A DNA stretch of 17,469 nt from Silvimonas sp. JCM 19000 (GTDB taxonomy: Bacteria > Pseudomonadota > Gammaproteobacteria > Burkholderiales > Chitinibacteraceae), in the NCBI GenBank assembly GCA_001313065.1, contig BBFD01000052.1, positions 1 through 17,469 on the forward strand. The letters are read 5' to 3'. Both the position numbers and the translations under genes were made by a program. The notes under the pieces are model-generated. The model was not told where the DNA came from. It saw only the letters and a program-made list of their open reading frames with translations, and did no database searches. Positions 9,170 through 16,554 of the stretch are shown here, piece after piece (the stretch's first letter is position 1; the number at the start of each line of letters is the position of its first letter).

Positions 9170-9441
9170 AATTGGTTCTGTTGTATTGGTGTTGGCTAAC
9201 CAAATGATCAATCAATTCTCAAATTCTCATTAAGAATCATAAGCTAATAGCTTGTTTGATTTAATTGCCGATACGCAATTTGCAACCACCGGAAGGTGGT
9301 TTTTTTACGCGTTGTCCTGATAGAGCGGCCCCGCCTAAGCTCCGGTCCCAACAGCCGACGGTTTGGATTTGAACACCGATCCGGCTTATGTCCGCCTGCG
9401 TTGTGCAACCGCAATTCAAAAAATAATCAGGAGAACCTGTC
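9170..9441 (+). other. Inter-porin region, no protein-coding gene
   Basis: This is the 272-nt space between the porin 1 terminator and the porin 2 start. It contains a second, free-standing terminator at 9284-9306 (listed separately). It also holds a candidate promoter for porin 2, TTGTCC (9312-9317), an 18-nt spacer and TAAGCT (9336-9341), just after that terminator. The promoter match is weak. AGGAGA lies just upstream of the porin 2 ATG. Confidence 0.4.
9284..9306 (+). terminator. Orphan Rho-independent terminator between porins
   Basis: AACCACC (9284-9290), loop GGAA, GGTGGTT (9295-9301), then a T tract to 9306. The nearest upstream gene already has its own strong terminator 115 nt earlier. 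This one therefore ends either read-through, a short untranslated RNA, or a leader. Confidence 0.8.
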
Positions 9442-10600
9442 ATGTTCAAACGTGTACTTATCGCTTCCGCAATGAGCGCCGCATTTGCCGCGCCCGCATT
9501 TGCCGATGTGTCCATCAGTGGTTCGGCCGAAATGGATCTGTACGTGCGTGGTCATCAACAAAGCTCAAAAAAACGGGCTGAAAGATGGTGGCGGCTCGGC
9601 TTTCGGCAATGAAACAGATCTGATCATCAACTTTGACGGCGTCGACAAGCTCGATAACGGCAACAAGTTGCTGTGGCATATCGGCCAGAAGGTTGCCACG
9701 CCGTCGCAGGCCGCCTGGGGTAGCCGCGAAGCCTATGTGGGCGTGGCTGGCAACTGGGGCTCGTTCCGCTCGGGCCGCATGTTTGCGCCGTCCTATCTTG
9801 AGCTAGATGCCTTCCAGTGGGGCGCCGGCAATCTGTGGGAAGACTACGGTGCCAATGGGGTCTGGTTTAAAGAAGCCATCACCTACGCCACGCCCAAGTT
9901 CGATGGTTTCAGTGCTGAAGCCATGTACGACTTCGGTACCAAGACCGCCCAGGGCCAGACCTATGCATTTGATGCCGTGGCACGCTACGTCAATGACGGC
10001 TATGGCGTGAATGTCTCGACCGGCTACCAGCTGCAGAAAGGCGTCAAGGGCAACCAGAGCAACGTGGTCGGCGGTGGCTTTAATATCGACGACGCGTTCG
10101 AGAGCGGTGGCGATACCGGCACGCAGCAAGAGTTCTACTTTGTGCAGGGCAACTGGAAGATTGCCAACAGTGGTTTCCAGGTGCGTGGCGGCTACAAGCA
10201 CAACAAGTGGACCGACGATAACGGTCGCGCTCAGGCGATCAAGAACTTCAAGGTAGAGAACGATCAGTTCCTGGTCGCCGCTTCGTATGACTTCATGCAG
10301 AAGCACCAGGTGGCGCTGGGCTGGCAGGGCATCCTGAACAACAAGTACAACGGCCACAAGAGCGTTAATGTCGCCGGCCAGCATGTTGATTCGGGCGACT
10401 TTGACAGCAACCAGATCTTTGGCCAGTACACCTACTCGCTGTCGAAGCAGACCGTGGGTTATCTGCAAGCGCGCTATCAGAAGTTCGGTTCCGATGATGG
10501 CCGCCCGGCCGTGTCGACGTCCGGCCAGATGGATGGGGTCTCGATGACCGGCACCGACAATGGCTCGCGCGTCATGATCGGTACCTACACCTCGTTCTAA
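9442..10600 (+). CDS. Outer-membrane porin 2, Gram-negative porin family (one frameshift)
   Basis: Paralogue of the preceding porin and of the same barrel type. The signal peptide of 21 residues ends APAFA before DVSISGSAEMD, and the protein ends in Phe (MIGTYTSF). The block FQWGAGNLWEDYGAN is identical to porin 1. The A-run 9565-9571 has seven A where six restore the frame SSKNGLKDGGGSAFGNE. Corrected length is about 385 aa. It differs from porin 1 mainly in insertions in predicted extracellular loops. It has its own Shine-Dalgarno and terminator, so it is probably expressed independently of porin 1. It lies upstream of the sugar ABC importer, and a role in sugar permeation is inference from position only. 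Confidence 0.9.
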
Positions 10601-10625
10601 ACGTTTCGGTTCAACATCTTGTTTG

Positions 10626-10652
10626 AGGACGGCTTAGGCCGTCCTTTTTTTT
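10626..10652 (+). terminator. Rho-independent terminator of porin 2
   Basis: AGGACGGC (10626-10633), loop TTAG, GCCGTCCT (10638-10645), followed by T's to 10652. It lies 26 nt after the porin 2 stop. Confidence 0.93.
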
Positions 10653-10949
10653 ATGCGGCGACGCCCTCGGGTGTGCCGCCCGATGTAATCAGATTGCCGT
10701 AGCTACATCCGACATCAAGTGGTCTTATCATTCGGGGGCTTTTTTTTGCCCGCGCGTGTCTCTTTTGCACCCGCGCAAACAGGGCGCAAACCAAATATCC
10801 ATGCGGTTTTGCGCCGTTTCATAAGGCATACGCCGTACATATATGCCCTGGTCAGGGGTTCACCTGATTTCGGCCGAATTGGCCTGCAACTAGAGTCTCT
10901 AGCGCGAGCGAAGCCATGGGGCGGCTCGCAGCCTAGGAGACCGAAGAAA
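10653..10949 (+). promoter_or_regulatory. gts operon upstream region
   Basis: This stretch of about 297 nt has no supported gene. A possible promoter is TTTCAT (10817-10822), a 17-nt spacer and TATATG (10840-10845), a weak -35 with a fair -10. Two inverted repeats are present: GATGTA/TACATC (10682-10709) and the perfect CTAGAG-T-CTCTAG at 10890-10902. The second lies downstream of the candidate promoter, where a repressor could block transcription. AGGAGA precedes the gtsA ATG. Confidence 0.4.
10890..10902. promoter_or_regulatory. Perfect palindrome, candidate operator
   Basis: CTAGAG, one central base, then CTCTAG: a perfect 6+6 inverted repeat about 48 nt upstream of the gtsA start codon. 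It does not fit HexR and I do not recognise its binder. The operator role is inferred from symmetry and position. Confidence 0.35.
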
Positions 10950-12198
10950 ATGAAAACTTTGCGTATGACGCTCTGCGCAGCGGCTTTGATGACCGTTGCA
11001 TGCGCTGCCAATGCGGCAGAAGTTGAAGTCCTGCACTGGTGGACATCCGGCGGTGAAGCAAAGGCCGCTGGCGAGCTGAAGAAGATGCTCGAAGCCAAGG
11101 GCGACAAGTGGAAGGATTTCGCAGTTGCTGGTGGTGCTGGCGATAACGCCATGACCGCGCTGAAGACCCGCGTGGTTTCTGGCAACCCGCCTTCCGCCGC
11201 TCAAGTTAAAGGCCCCGCCATTCAGGAATGGGGTGACCAGGGCGTTCTGGCCAACATCGACGAAGTGGCCAACAAGAACAACTGGAACAAGGTTCTGCCG
11301 CCGGTTGTGCAGAACGTGATGAAGTATCAAGGCCACTACGTGGCTGCACCGGTTAACGTTCACCGCGTTAACTGGCTGTGGGTGAACCCGGAGCTGCTGA
11401 AGAAAGCCAACGCCAAAGTTCCGACCACCTGGGACGAATTCTTCAAGACTGCTGACGCGCTGCAAAAAAGCCGGCATCCAGCCGGTGGCTTACGGTGGTC
11501 AACCGTGGCAAGACTCCACCGTCTTTGAAGACGTGGTTCTGGGCGTAGGCGGTTCCGACTTCTTCAAGAAGGCTTTCGTACAACTGGACCAGGCAACCCT
11601 GAAGGGCGCCACCATGGTCAAGGCACTCGAAACCTACAAGAAGATCAAGCCGTACACCGACAAGAACGCCGCTGGCCGCGACTGGAACCTGGCTACCGCC
11701 ATGGTTATCAATGGCAAGGCCGGTATGCAGTTCATGGGTGACTGGGCCAAGGGCGAGTTCCTGGCTGCTGGCAAGGTACCGGGCAAAGACTTCCTGTGTG
11801 TGCCGGCACCTGGCACTGCCAAGTCCTACACCTTCAACATCGACAGCTTCATTTTCTTCAAGCTGAAGAATGCTGACGGTGCCAAGGGTCAGAACGATCT
11901 GGCTGAAACCCTGGTTAGCCCGGAATTCCAGCAAGTGTTCAACCTGAACAAGGGTTCCATCCCGGTTCGTCTGGACGCCGACATGGCCAAGTTTGATGAC
12001 TGCGGCAAAGAGTCTGCCAAAGACTTCGCAGCTGACAACAAGTCCGGCTCGCTGGTTCCGTCCTTCGCTCACGGCATGGCTGCTCACTCGGCTACCCAAG
12101 GCGCGATCTTCGACGTTGTTTCGCAATTCTGGAACGACGACAGCATGACCGCCCAACAAGCTGCCGCCAAGCTGGCTGCTGCTGCCAAGGTCAACTAA
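10950..12198 (+). CDS. gtsA: Glucose/mannose-type ABC transporter substrate-binding protein (one frameshift)
   Basis: Periplasmic solute-binding protein (family 1), extending from [12 protein letters not shown] to the C-terminus. It closely resembles the Pseudomonas glucose-binding protein GtsA/GltB, with conserved blocks [53 protein letters not shown] and [11 protein letters not shown] signal peptide ([18 protein letters not shown]...) ends near ANA-AEV, about residue 22. No proper lipobox is present. One extra A in the run 11464-11469 breaks the frame at [19 protein letters not shown]. Corrected length is about 415 aa, as in the family. The ATG at 10950 is preceded by AGGAGA; upstream in-frame extension lacks a signal peptide. 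First gene of the importer. Glucose (perhaps also mannose) is the likely ligand, inferred from similarity and the Entner-Doudoroff neighbours. Confidence 0.88.
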
Positions 12199-12204
12199 TC
12201 CATG

Positions 12205-12222
12205 GATGGCCGCAAGGCCATC
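12205..12222 (+). other. gtsA-gtsB intercistronic hairpin 1
   Basis: GATGGCC (12205-12211), loop GCAA, GGCCATC (12216-12222), six nt after the gtsA stop. It has no T tract. The placement resembles 3'-stabilising stem-loops after binding-protein genes in maltose-type operons, which leave more binding-protein mRNA than permease mRNA. Confidence 0.6.
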
Positions 12223-12267
12223 TCTGGTACTGACCTGAAATACCCGTACTTGTAATACCCGCAGTAA

Positions 12268-12297
12268 CCCTCTCTCACCGTTCCAGGTGGGAGAGGG
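12268..12297 (+). other. gtsA-gtsB intercistronic hairpin 2
   Basis: CCCTCTCTCACC (12268-12279) pairs with GGTGGGAGAGGG (12286-12297) around GTTCCA, with one T-G wobble. This strong 12-bp stem has no T tract and lies 32 nt before the gtsB start. It is probably an RNA processing or stability element. Confidence 0.6.
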
Positions 12298-12329
12298 GGC
12301 TCCACCTCATCGTACATCGGAGATTTGTC

Positions 12330-13225
12330 ATGATTCAGTCGACCCGGCCAGCTCAGTATGGCTTTGCGGAACGCTGGCTTCCGCGGCTTGTGCTTGCCCC
12401 GTCGTTCTTGCTCTCGCTGGTATTCATTTACGGCTTTGTAGTCTGGAACGGGTATCTGTCTTTTACTGCCTCGAGCCTGTTGCCCAGATATGAATGGGTC
12501 GGTTTCCACCAATATGCGCGTCTGTTTGCCAATGACCGCTGGTGGGTGGCTGTATTCAACCTGTTCAAGTTTGGCGTGCTGTTTATCGGTATCAGCATGT
12601 TGGTCGGTATTTTCCTGGCCATTTTGCTGGATCAGAAAATCCGCTTTGAAGGCTTCATCCGTACCGTTTACCTGTACCCGATGGCACTGTCCTTCATCGT
12701 GACCGGTACCGCCTGGAAATGGATGCTGAACCCGGGTCTGGGCCTGGAAAAGCTGATGCATGACTGGGGCTGGACCACGTTCACGTTTGACTGGCTGGTC
12801 AATCCCGACATGTCGATCTACACCGTGGTGATCGCCGCCATCTGGCAATCGTCCGGTTTTGTAATGGCACTGTTCCTCGCTGGCCTGCGCGGTATTGATG
12901 ATTCGATCATCAAGGCAGCCAGATCGATGGCGCAACCCTGCCGCGTATTTACTGGAAGATCATTCTGCCCGCCATGCGGCCGGTGTTCTTCTCCACGCTG
13001 ATGATTCTGGCTCACATCGCCATCAAGAGCTTTGACCTTGTGGTCGCGCTGACTGGTGGTGGCCCGGGCTTCTCGTCGGACGTACCCGCAACCTATATGT
13101 ACGCAATGGCGTTCACCCGTGGCGAAATGGGCCTGGGTTCTGCCAGCGCAATGATGATGCTGCTGAGCGTGTCGGCCGTCATCGTGCCTTACCTGTATTC
13201 CGAACTGCGCAGAGGTAGTCGTTAA
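12330..13225 (+). CDS. gtsB: Sugar ABC transporter permease, MalF/GtsB type (one frameshift)
   Basis: Inner-membrane permease of the binding-protein-dependent sugar importer. Hydrophobic segments are visible from LVLAPSFLLSLVFIYGFVVW (first membrane helix) through FGVLFIGISMLVGIFLAILL and onward, consistent with six helices. The cytoplasmic EAA loop that contacts the ATPase reads IIKAAQIDGATLPRIYWKII once one base is restored near 12920 (GCC-AGATC for GCCCAGATC). Corrected length is about 298 aa, normal for the family. The ATG at 12330 has GGAG seven nt upstream. Its stop overlaps the next gene by one base (TAATG), so the two permeases are translationally coupled. Confidence 0.9.
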
Positions 13226-14080
13226 TGGCTAATAACAACAAGTGGGCCCGCATCCTGGTTTATGCGGTTCTGATTTACGCGGTTATCTACTACTTGCTGC
13301 CGCTGTACGTCATGATCACCACGTCGGTCAAGACGACGGACGAAATCCGCACCGGCAACCTGTTGTCGCTGCCGATGCACATTACGCTGGACGCATGGCG
13401 TAAAGCCTGGGGCACGGCATGTACCGGCGTGCAATGTACCGGTTTGTCGGTGTACTTCTGGAACTCGGTGCGCATGGTCTTCCCGGCCGTGATCATCTCC
13501 ACCACGATGGGCGCCATCAACGGCTACATCTTGTCGAAGTGGAAGTTCTACGGCTCCGAGATCGTGTTTGCCATGCTGATGTATGGCTTGTACATCCCGT
13601 TCCAGGTGCTGCTGCTGCCGATGGCGCAAACCGAAGGTTATCTGGCATTGCCGGTACCACACCGGGCTGATCTTCGTACACGTTGTCTGCGGTATCGCCT
13701 CGACCACGCTGTTCTTCCGCAACTATTACGTCGGTATCCCGGACGAGCTGATCAACGCCGCACGCCTCGATGGCGCTGGCTTCTGGCGTATCTTCTTCCG
13801 CGTGGTGCTGCCGATGTCGCTGCCTATCGTGATGGTGACCTTCATCTGGCAATTTACCCAGATCTGGAACGACTTCCTGTTCGGTCTGGTGTTCTCCTCC
13901 GGTGATTCGCAACCGATTACCGTGGGCCTGAACAACATGGCCAACACCTCGACGTCGGTGAAGGAATACAACGTAGACATGGCTGGCGCGATTATCGCGG
14001 CGCTGCCGACGATCTTCGTCTACGTGGTGGCAGGCAAATATTTCGTGCGCGGCCTGGCCGCTGGCGCGGTCAAGGGCTGA
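13225..14080 (+). CDS. gtsC: Sugar ABC transporter permease, MalG/GtsC type (two missing bases)
   Basis: Second inner-membrane permease, partner of GtsB. It starts in the TAATG overlap at 13225. The N-terminal helix is ILVYAVLIYAVIYYLLPLYV. The EAA motif ELINAARLDGAGFWRIFFRVVLP is followed by the last helices. A periplasmic segment near residue 67 has two close cysteines (ACTGVQCTG) before FWNSV, a feature I also recall in Pseudomonas glucose permeases. Two single-base losses, near 13645 and 13666, break the frame; restored, it reads EGYLGIAGTTPGLIFVHVV. Corrected length is about 285 aa. About 110 nt separate it from the ATPase gene, with no terminator in between. Confidence 0.89.
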
Positions 14081-14191
14081 TCCAGCCTTCATAGATAAAC
14101 CCGAGCGCTGCGGCAAACGCAGGAGCAAGCCACACGGCGATGCCCGCTTTGCCAGCAGCCCGGTACCCGAACTCAGAACTGGAGAAAAAAG

Positions 14192-15288
14192 ATGGGCGCA
14201 CTTGCCATCAAGAACGTCACCAAAAGCTTTGGCGACACGCATATCCTCAAAGGCATCGATATCGAGATCGACGACGGTCAGTTCCTGATCCTGGTTGGTC
14301 CGTCGGGCTGCGGTAAGTCCACCCTGATGAACATCATTGCAGGCCTGGAAGGCCCGACCACCGGTGAAGTGCATATCGGCGGCCGCGTGGTGAACAACAT
14401 TTCGCCCAAAGATCGCGATATCGCGATGGTGTTCCAGAGCTACGCGCTGTACCCGACCATGAACGTGCGCCAGAACATCGCGTTTGGTCTGGAAACCCGC
14501 AAAGTACCGAAGAAAGAGCAAGACGAAGTGATCCAGCGCGTGGCCAAGATGCTGCAGATGGACCACCTGCTGGATCGCAAGCCGGGCCAGCTGTCCGGCG
14601 GCCAGCGTCAACGTGTGGCCATGGGCCGTGCACTGGCGCGTGATCCTATCCTGTTCTTGTTTGACGAGCCGCTGTCCAACCTGGACGCCAAGCTGCGCGT
14701 GGAAATGCGGACTGAAATCAAGCAACTGCATCAGCGCCTGAAGACCACCATGGTCTACGTGACGCACGATCAGATCGAAGCCATGACGCTGGGCGATCGT
14801 ATTGCCGTGATGAAAGACGGCATCATCCAGCAGTTTGGCAGCCCGCAAGAAATCTACGAGCGCCCGAGCAACCTGTTTGTGGCCAGCTTTATCGGTTCGC
14901 CGTCGATGAACTTCATCGATTGCCACCTGGCTGAGCAAAACGGCCAGATCGGCGTGAGCTGCAGACCGACAGCGACGCGCGTTTCCTGCCGTTGCCGAAT
15001 GGTCAGCGTCTGGCTGGCCGCGTGGGCCAGGAAGTGATCCTGGGCGTACGTCCGGAACAACTGGACGTGGCGCATGCAGAAGACAACAGCGCCGCCATCA
15101 GCATCAAGGTCAACCTGACCGAGCCGACCGGCCCGGACACCATGATCTTTACCAAAATCAACGGCAAAGAAGTGGTGGCGCGTGTGCACCCGCGTGATGC
15201 CAAGGGCCCGGGCGAAACCATGCGTCTGGCACTGGATATGAGCAAGGTGGTGCTGTTCGATCCGAAAACTGAATTGCGTCTGGAGTAA
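14192..15288 (+). CDS. gtsD: Sugar ABC transporter ATP-binding protein, MalK/UgpC type (one frameshift)
   Basis: Cytoplasmic ATPase that powers the GtsBC permease. Walker A is GPSGCGKST (residues 36-44), the Q-loop FQSYALYP, the signature LSGGQRQR, Walker [13 protein letters not shown] and the switch His in YVTHDQ. The C-terminal regulatory (TOBE/OB-fold) domain of the MalK group follows, including [16 protein letters not shown] base is missing near 14956 (GTG-AGCTG for GTGGAGCTG), so the frame shifts at the start of that domain. Corrected length is about 365 aa, as usual. The ATG at 14192 has a purine-rich GGAG upstream. The last 57 codons are included in the tandem duplication that follows. 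The ATPase may serve other importers too, as MsmK/UgpC types sometimes do. Confidence 0.92.
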
Positions 15289-15333
15289 TCCGGCGACGGA
15301 ATGTGCCTGAAGAGGTCTTCCTAGAGTAGAGCT

Positions 15334-15365
15334 GCCCCATCGTTACCCGGTGGGGCTTTTTTTTT
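15334..15365 (+). terminator. gts operon terminator, copy 1
   Basis: GCCCCATC (15334-15341) pairs with GGTGGGGC (15349-15356) with one T-G wobble. The loop is GTTACCC and nine T follow. It lies 45 nt after the gtsD stop and ends the importer operon. Confidence 0.9.
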
Positions 15366-15383
15366 GCGCGGGCAGCGCTTCAA

Positions 15384-15484
15384 ATAGGGTGCGCATGACC
15401 CACCCTTCAAAGCCACTGATAAGACCCGCGATCTTTGCGTTTTTTTTTCGCTGCCTTTGATGGGTGGGTCATGACCCACCCTAT
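15384..15484. repeat. Palindromic inverted-repeat element, copy A (101 bp)
   Basis: The ends are imperfect terminal inverted repeats of about 30 bp: ATAGGGTG...CCCTTCAAAG on the left and CTTTGATGGG...CACCCTAT on the right. Each contains a self-palindrome; the right one is the perfect 20-mer GGGTGGGTCATGACCCACCC (15462-15481). The core of about 40 bp has a T10 run. The shape is that of a REPIN (paired REP palindromes) or a very small MITE. No target-site duplication is obvious. Confidence 0.7.
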
Positions 15485-15490
15485 GCGTGT

Positions 15491-15644
15491 TGACCGAGCC
15501 GACCGGCCCGGACACCATGGCAAAGAAGTGGTGGCGCGTGTGCACCCGCGTGATGCCAAGGGCCCGGGCGAAACCATGCGTCTGGCGCTGGATATGAGCA
15601 AGGTAGTGCTGTTCGATCCGAAAACTGAATTGCGTCTGGAGTAA
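15491..15644 (+). pseudogene. 3' fragment of gtsD inside duplication copy 2
   Basis: This repeats the last 45 or so codons of the ATP-binding protein ([18 protein letters not shown] ... PKTELRLE, stop at 15642-15644). The 19-bp deletion shifts its start out of frame, and it has no ribosome-binding site or domain of its own. It lies beyond the operon terminator. It is a non-functional remnant of the duplication. Confidence 0.85.
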
Positions 15645-15689
15645 TCCGGCGACGGAATGTGCCTGAAGAGGTCTTCCTGGAGTAGAGCT

Positions 15690-15720
15690 GCCCCACCGTT
15701 ACCCGGTGGGGCTTTTTTTT
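15690..15720 (+). terminator. Duplicated gts terminator, copy 2
   Basis: GCCCCACC (15690-15697), loop GTTACCC, GGTGGGGC (15705-15712), then eight T. It is the duplicate of the terminator at 15334, here with a fully paired stem. It gives the locus a second barrier against read-through into convergent recR. Confidence 0.9.
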
Positions 15721-15738
15721 GCGCGGGCAGCGCTTCAA

Positions 15739-15837
15739 ATAGGGTGGGTCATGACCACCATTCAAAGCCACTGATAAGACCCGCGATCTTTGCGTTTTTT
15801 TTCGCTGCCTTTGATGGGTGGGTCATGACCACCCTAT
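15739..15837. repeat. Palindromic inverted-repeat element, copy B (99 bp)
   Basis: Second copy of the 101-bp element. Its left end (AGGGTGGGTCATGACCACC) matches the palindrome better than copy A, where GCGC replaces GGGT. Both arms have lost a C within GACCC-ACC. The two copies share core sequence and orientation, as expected from duplication rather than independent insertion. Confidence 0.7.
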
Positions 15838-15875
15838 GCGTGTTGGCCGCCGCAGCTGATCGGCCTGAGGTGCGG

Positions 15876-16470
15876 TTACAGCTTGCGGCGTTCCACCAAC
15901 GCTTGCGCCAGCGTGCCCGGGTCGACATGTTCCAGCTCGCCGCCCACCGGCAGACCGCGTGCAATGCGGCTGACTTGCAGCCCGCGCGCGCGCAGCATCT
16001 CGGCCAGATAATGCGCGGTGCTTCGCCTTCAACGGTGAAGTTGGTACTGAGGATGACTTCTTGCACGATGCCGTCGCTGGCGCGTTCCAGCAGTCGGGCA
16101 AAGGCGATGTCTTGCGTGCCGATGCCATCGAGTGGCTCAAGCGCCCCATCAGCACAAAGTACAAGCCGTGATAGGCCAGCGTTTGCTCCACCATCAGCAA
16201 ATCGGTGGGCATTTCCACCACGCACAATTGCTCACGCGTGCGGCGCTCATCCGCGCAAATCTCGCAGACTTCGGCTTCGGTAAAGGTATTGCAGTCGCGG
16301 CAATGGCGCAGCGTGCCCAACGCATGCATCAGTGCATGCGCCAGATCATTGGCGCCAGGCTGATCGCGCTGCAACAGGTGATACGCCATGCGGCTGGCCG
16401 ACTTGGGGCCAACGCCGGGCAACACGCGCAATGCGTCGATCAGGTTCTGCAAAGAAGACGGCGTACTCAT
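15876..16470 (-). CDS. recR: Recombination mediator RecR (two frameshifts)
   Basis: Cytosolic DNA-repair protein of the RecFOR pathway that helps load RecA at ssDNA gaps. The helix-hairpin-helix is [20 protein letters not shown] (from about residue 14). The zinc-binding C4 motif is [16 protein letters not shown] (Cys57, 60, 69, 72). The Toprim domain starts [14 protein letters not shown] and includes [15 protein letters not shown] after correction. One base is missing near 16134 (CC for CCC) and another near 16020 ([13 protein letters not shown]). Corrected length is about 198 aa, against 201 in E. coli, ending LVERRKL at 15876. The ATG at 16468-16470 has no clear Shine-Dalgarno. It is the last gene of the dnaX-ybaB-recR operon, convergent with the gts operon. 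Confidence 0.93.
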
Positions 16471-16513
16471 CGACAGGCGACTCGGGGTGGATGGAGGAGG
16501 GTATAAACAACAA

Positions 16514-16538
16514 GGGCAGAAGCACTGGTCTTCTGCCC
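16514..16538 (-). terminator. ybaB-recR intercistronic hairpin
   Basis: GGGCAGAAG (16514-16522) pairs perfectly with CTTCTGCCC (16530-16538) around seven bases. On the minus strand it lies just after the ybaB stop and is followed by a T-rich stretch (TTGTTGTTTA). It may act as a partial terminator that lowers recR expression. The interrupted T tract makes full termination uncertain. Confidence 0.55.
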
Positions 16539-16554
16539 CCGGGGCGATGCGCGC

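Larger units (their letters stand above)
15116..15490 (+). repeat. Tandem duplication, copy 1 (375 bp)
   Basis: The segment begins TGACCGAGCCGACCGGCCCG inside gtsD and ends CCCTATGCGTGT. It is directly followed by a second copy beginning with the same bases. It covers the 3' end of gtsD, the terminator and the palindromic element. Its gtsD part is continuous with the intact gene, so this is the parental position. Confidence 0.9.
15491..15845 (+). repeat. Tandem duplication, copy 2 (about 355 bp)
   Basis: Copy of 15116-15490 lacking 19 bp after CACCATG (copy 1 positions about 15145-15163). The remaining differences are two synonymous codon changes (GCA/GCG, GTG/GTA), a few intergenic substitutions and homopolymer length changes. 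It ends TGCGTGTTG, where it meets unique sequence 30 nt before the 3' end of recR. Confidence 0.9.

Noticed and set aside
10734..10752. GGGGGC-T8-GCCCGC as a terminator upstream of gtsA
   Set aside because: The T run is in the loop, not after the stem, and only four pairs form well. A true terminator for porin 2 lies at 10626-10652.
10950..11020. Lipoprotein signal in GtsA (Cys18)
   Set aside because: The residues before Cys18 (TVA) do not fit the lipobox, and a standard signal peptidase I site (ANA-AE) follows.
13517..14938. Long open frame of 473 codons on the minus strand opposite gtsC/gtsD
   Set aside because: It lies antisense to two well-supported transporter genes, has no recognisable domain, and is His/Arg/Val-rich as expected of a GC-rich shadow frame.
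15435..15644. Small frame joining the repeat core to the duplicated gtsD end
   Set aside because: Chance fusion across the duplication junction; no ribosome-binding site, and the only recognisable part is the gtsD remnant.
15384..15837. CRISPR array
   Set aside because: Only two copies, arising from one tandem duplication, with no regular repeat-spacer pattern and no cas genes.
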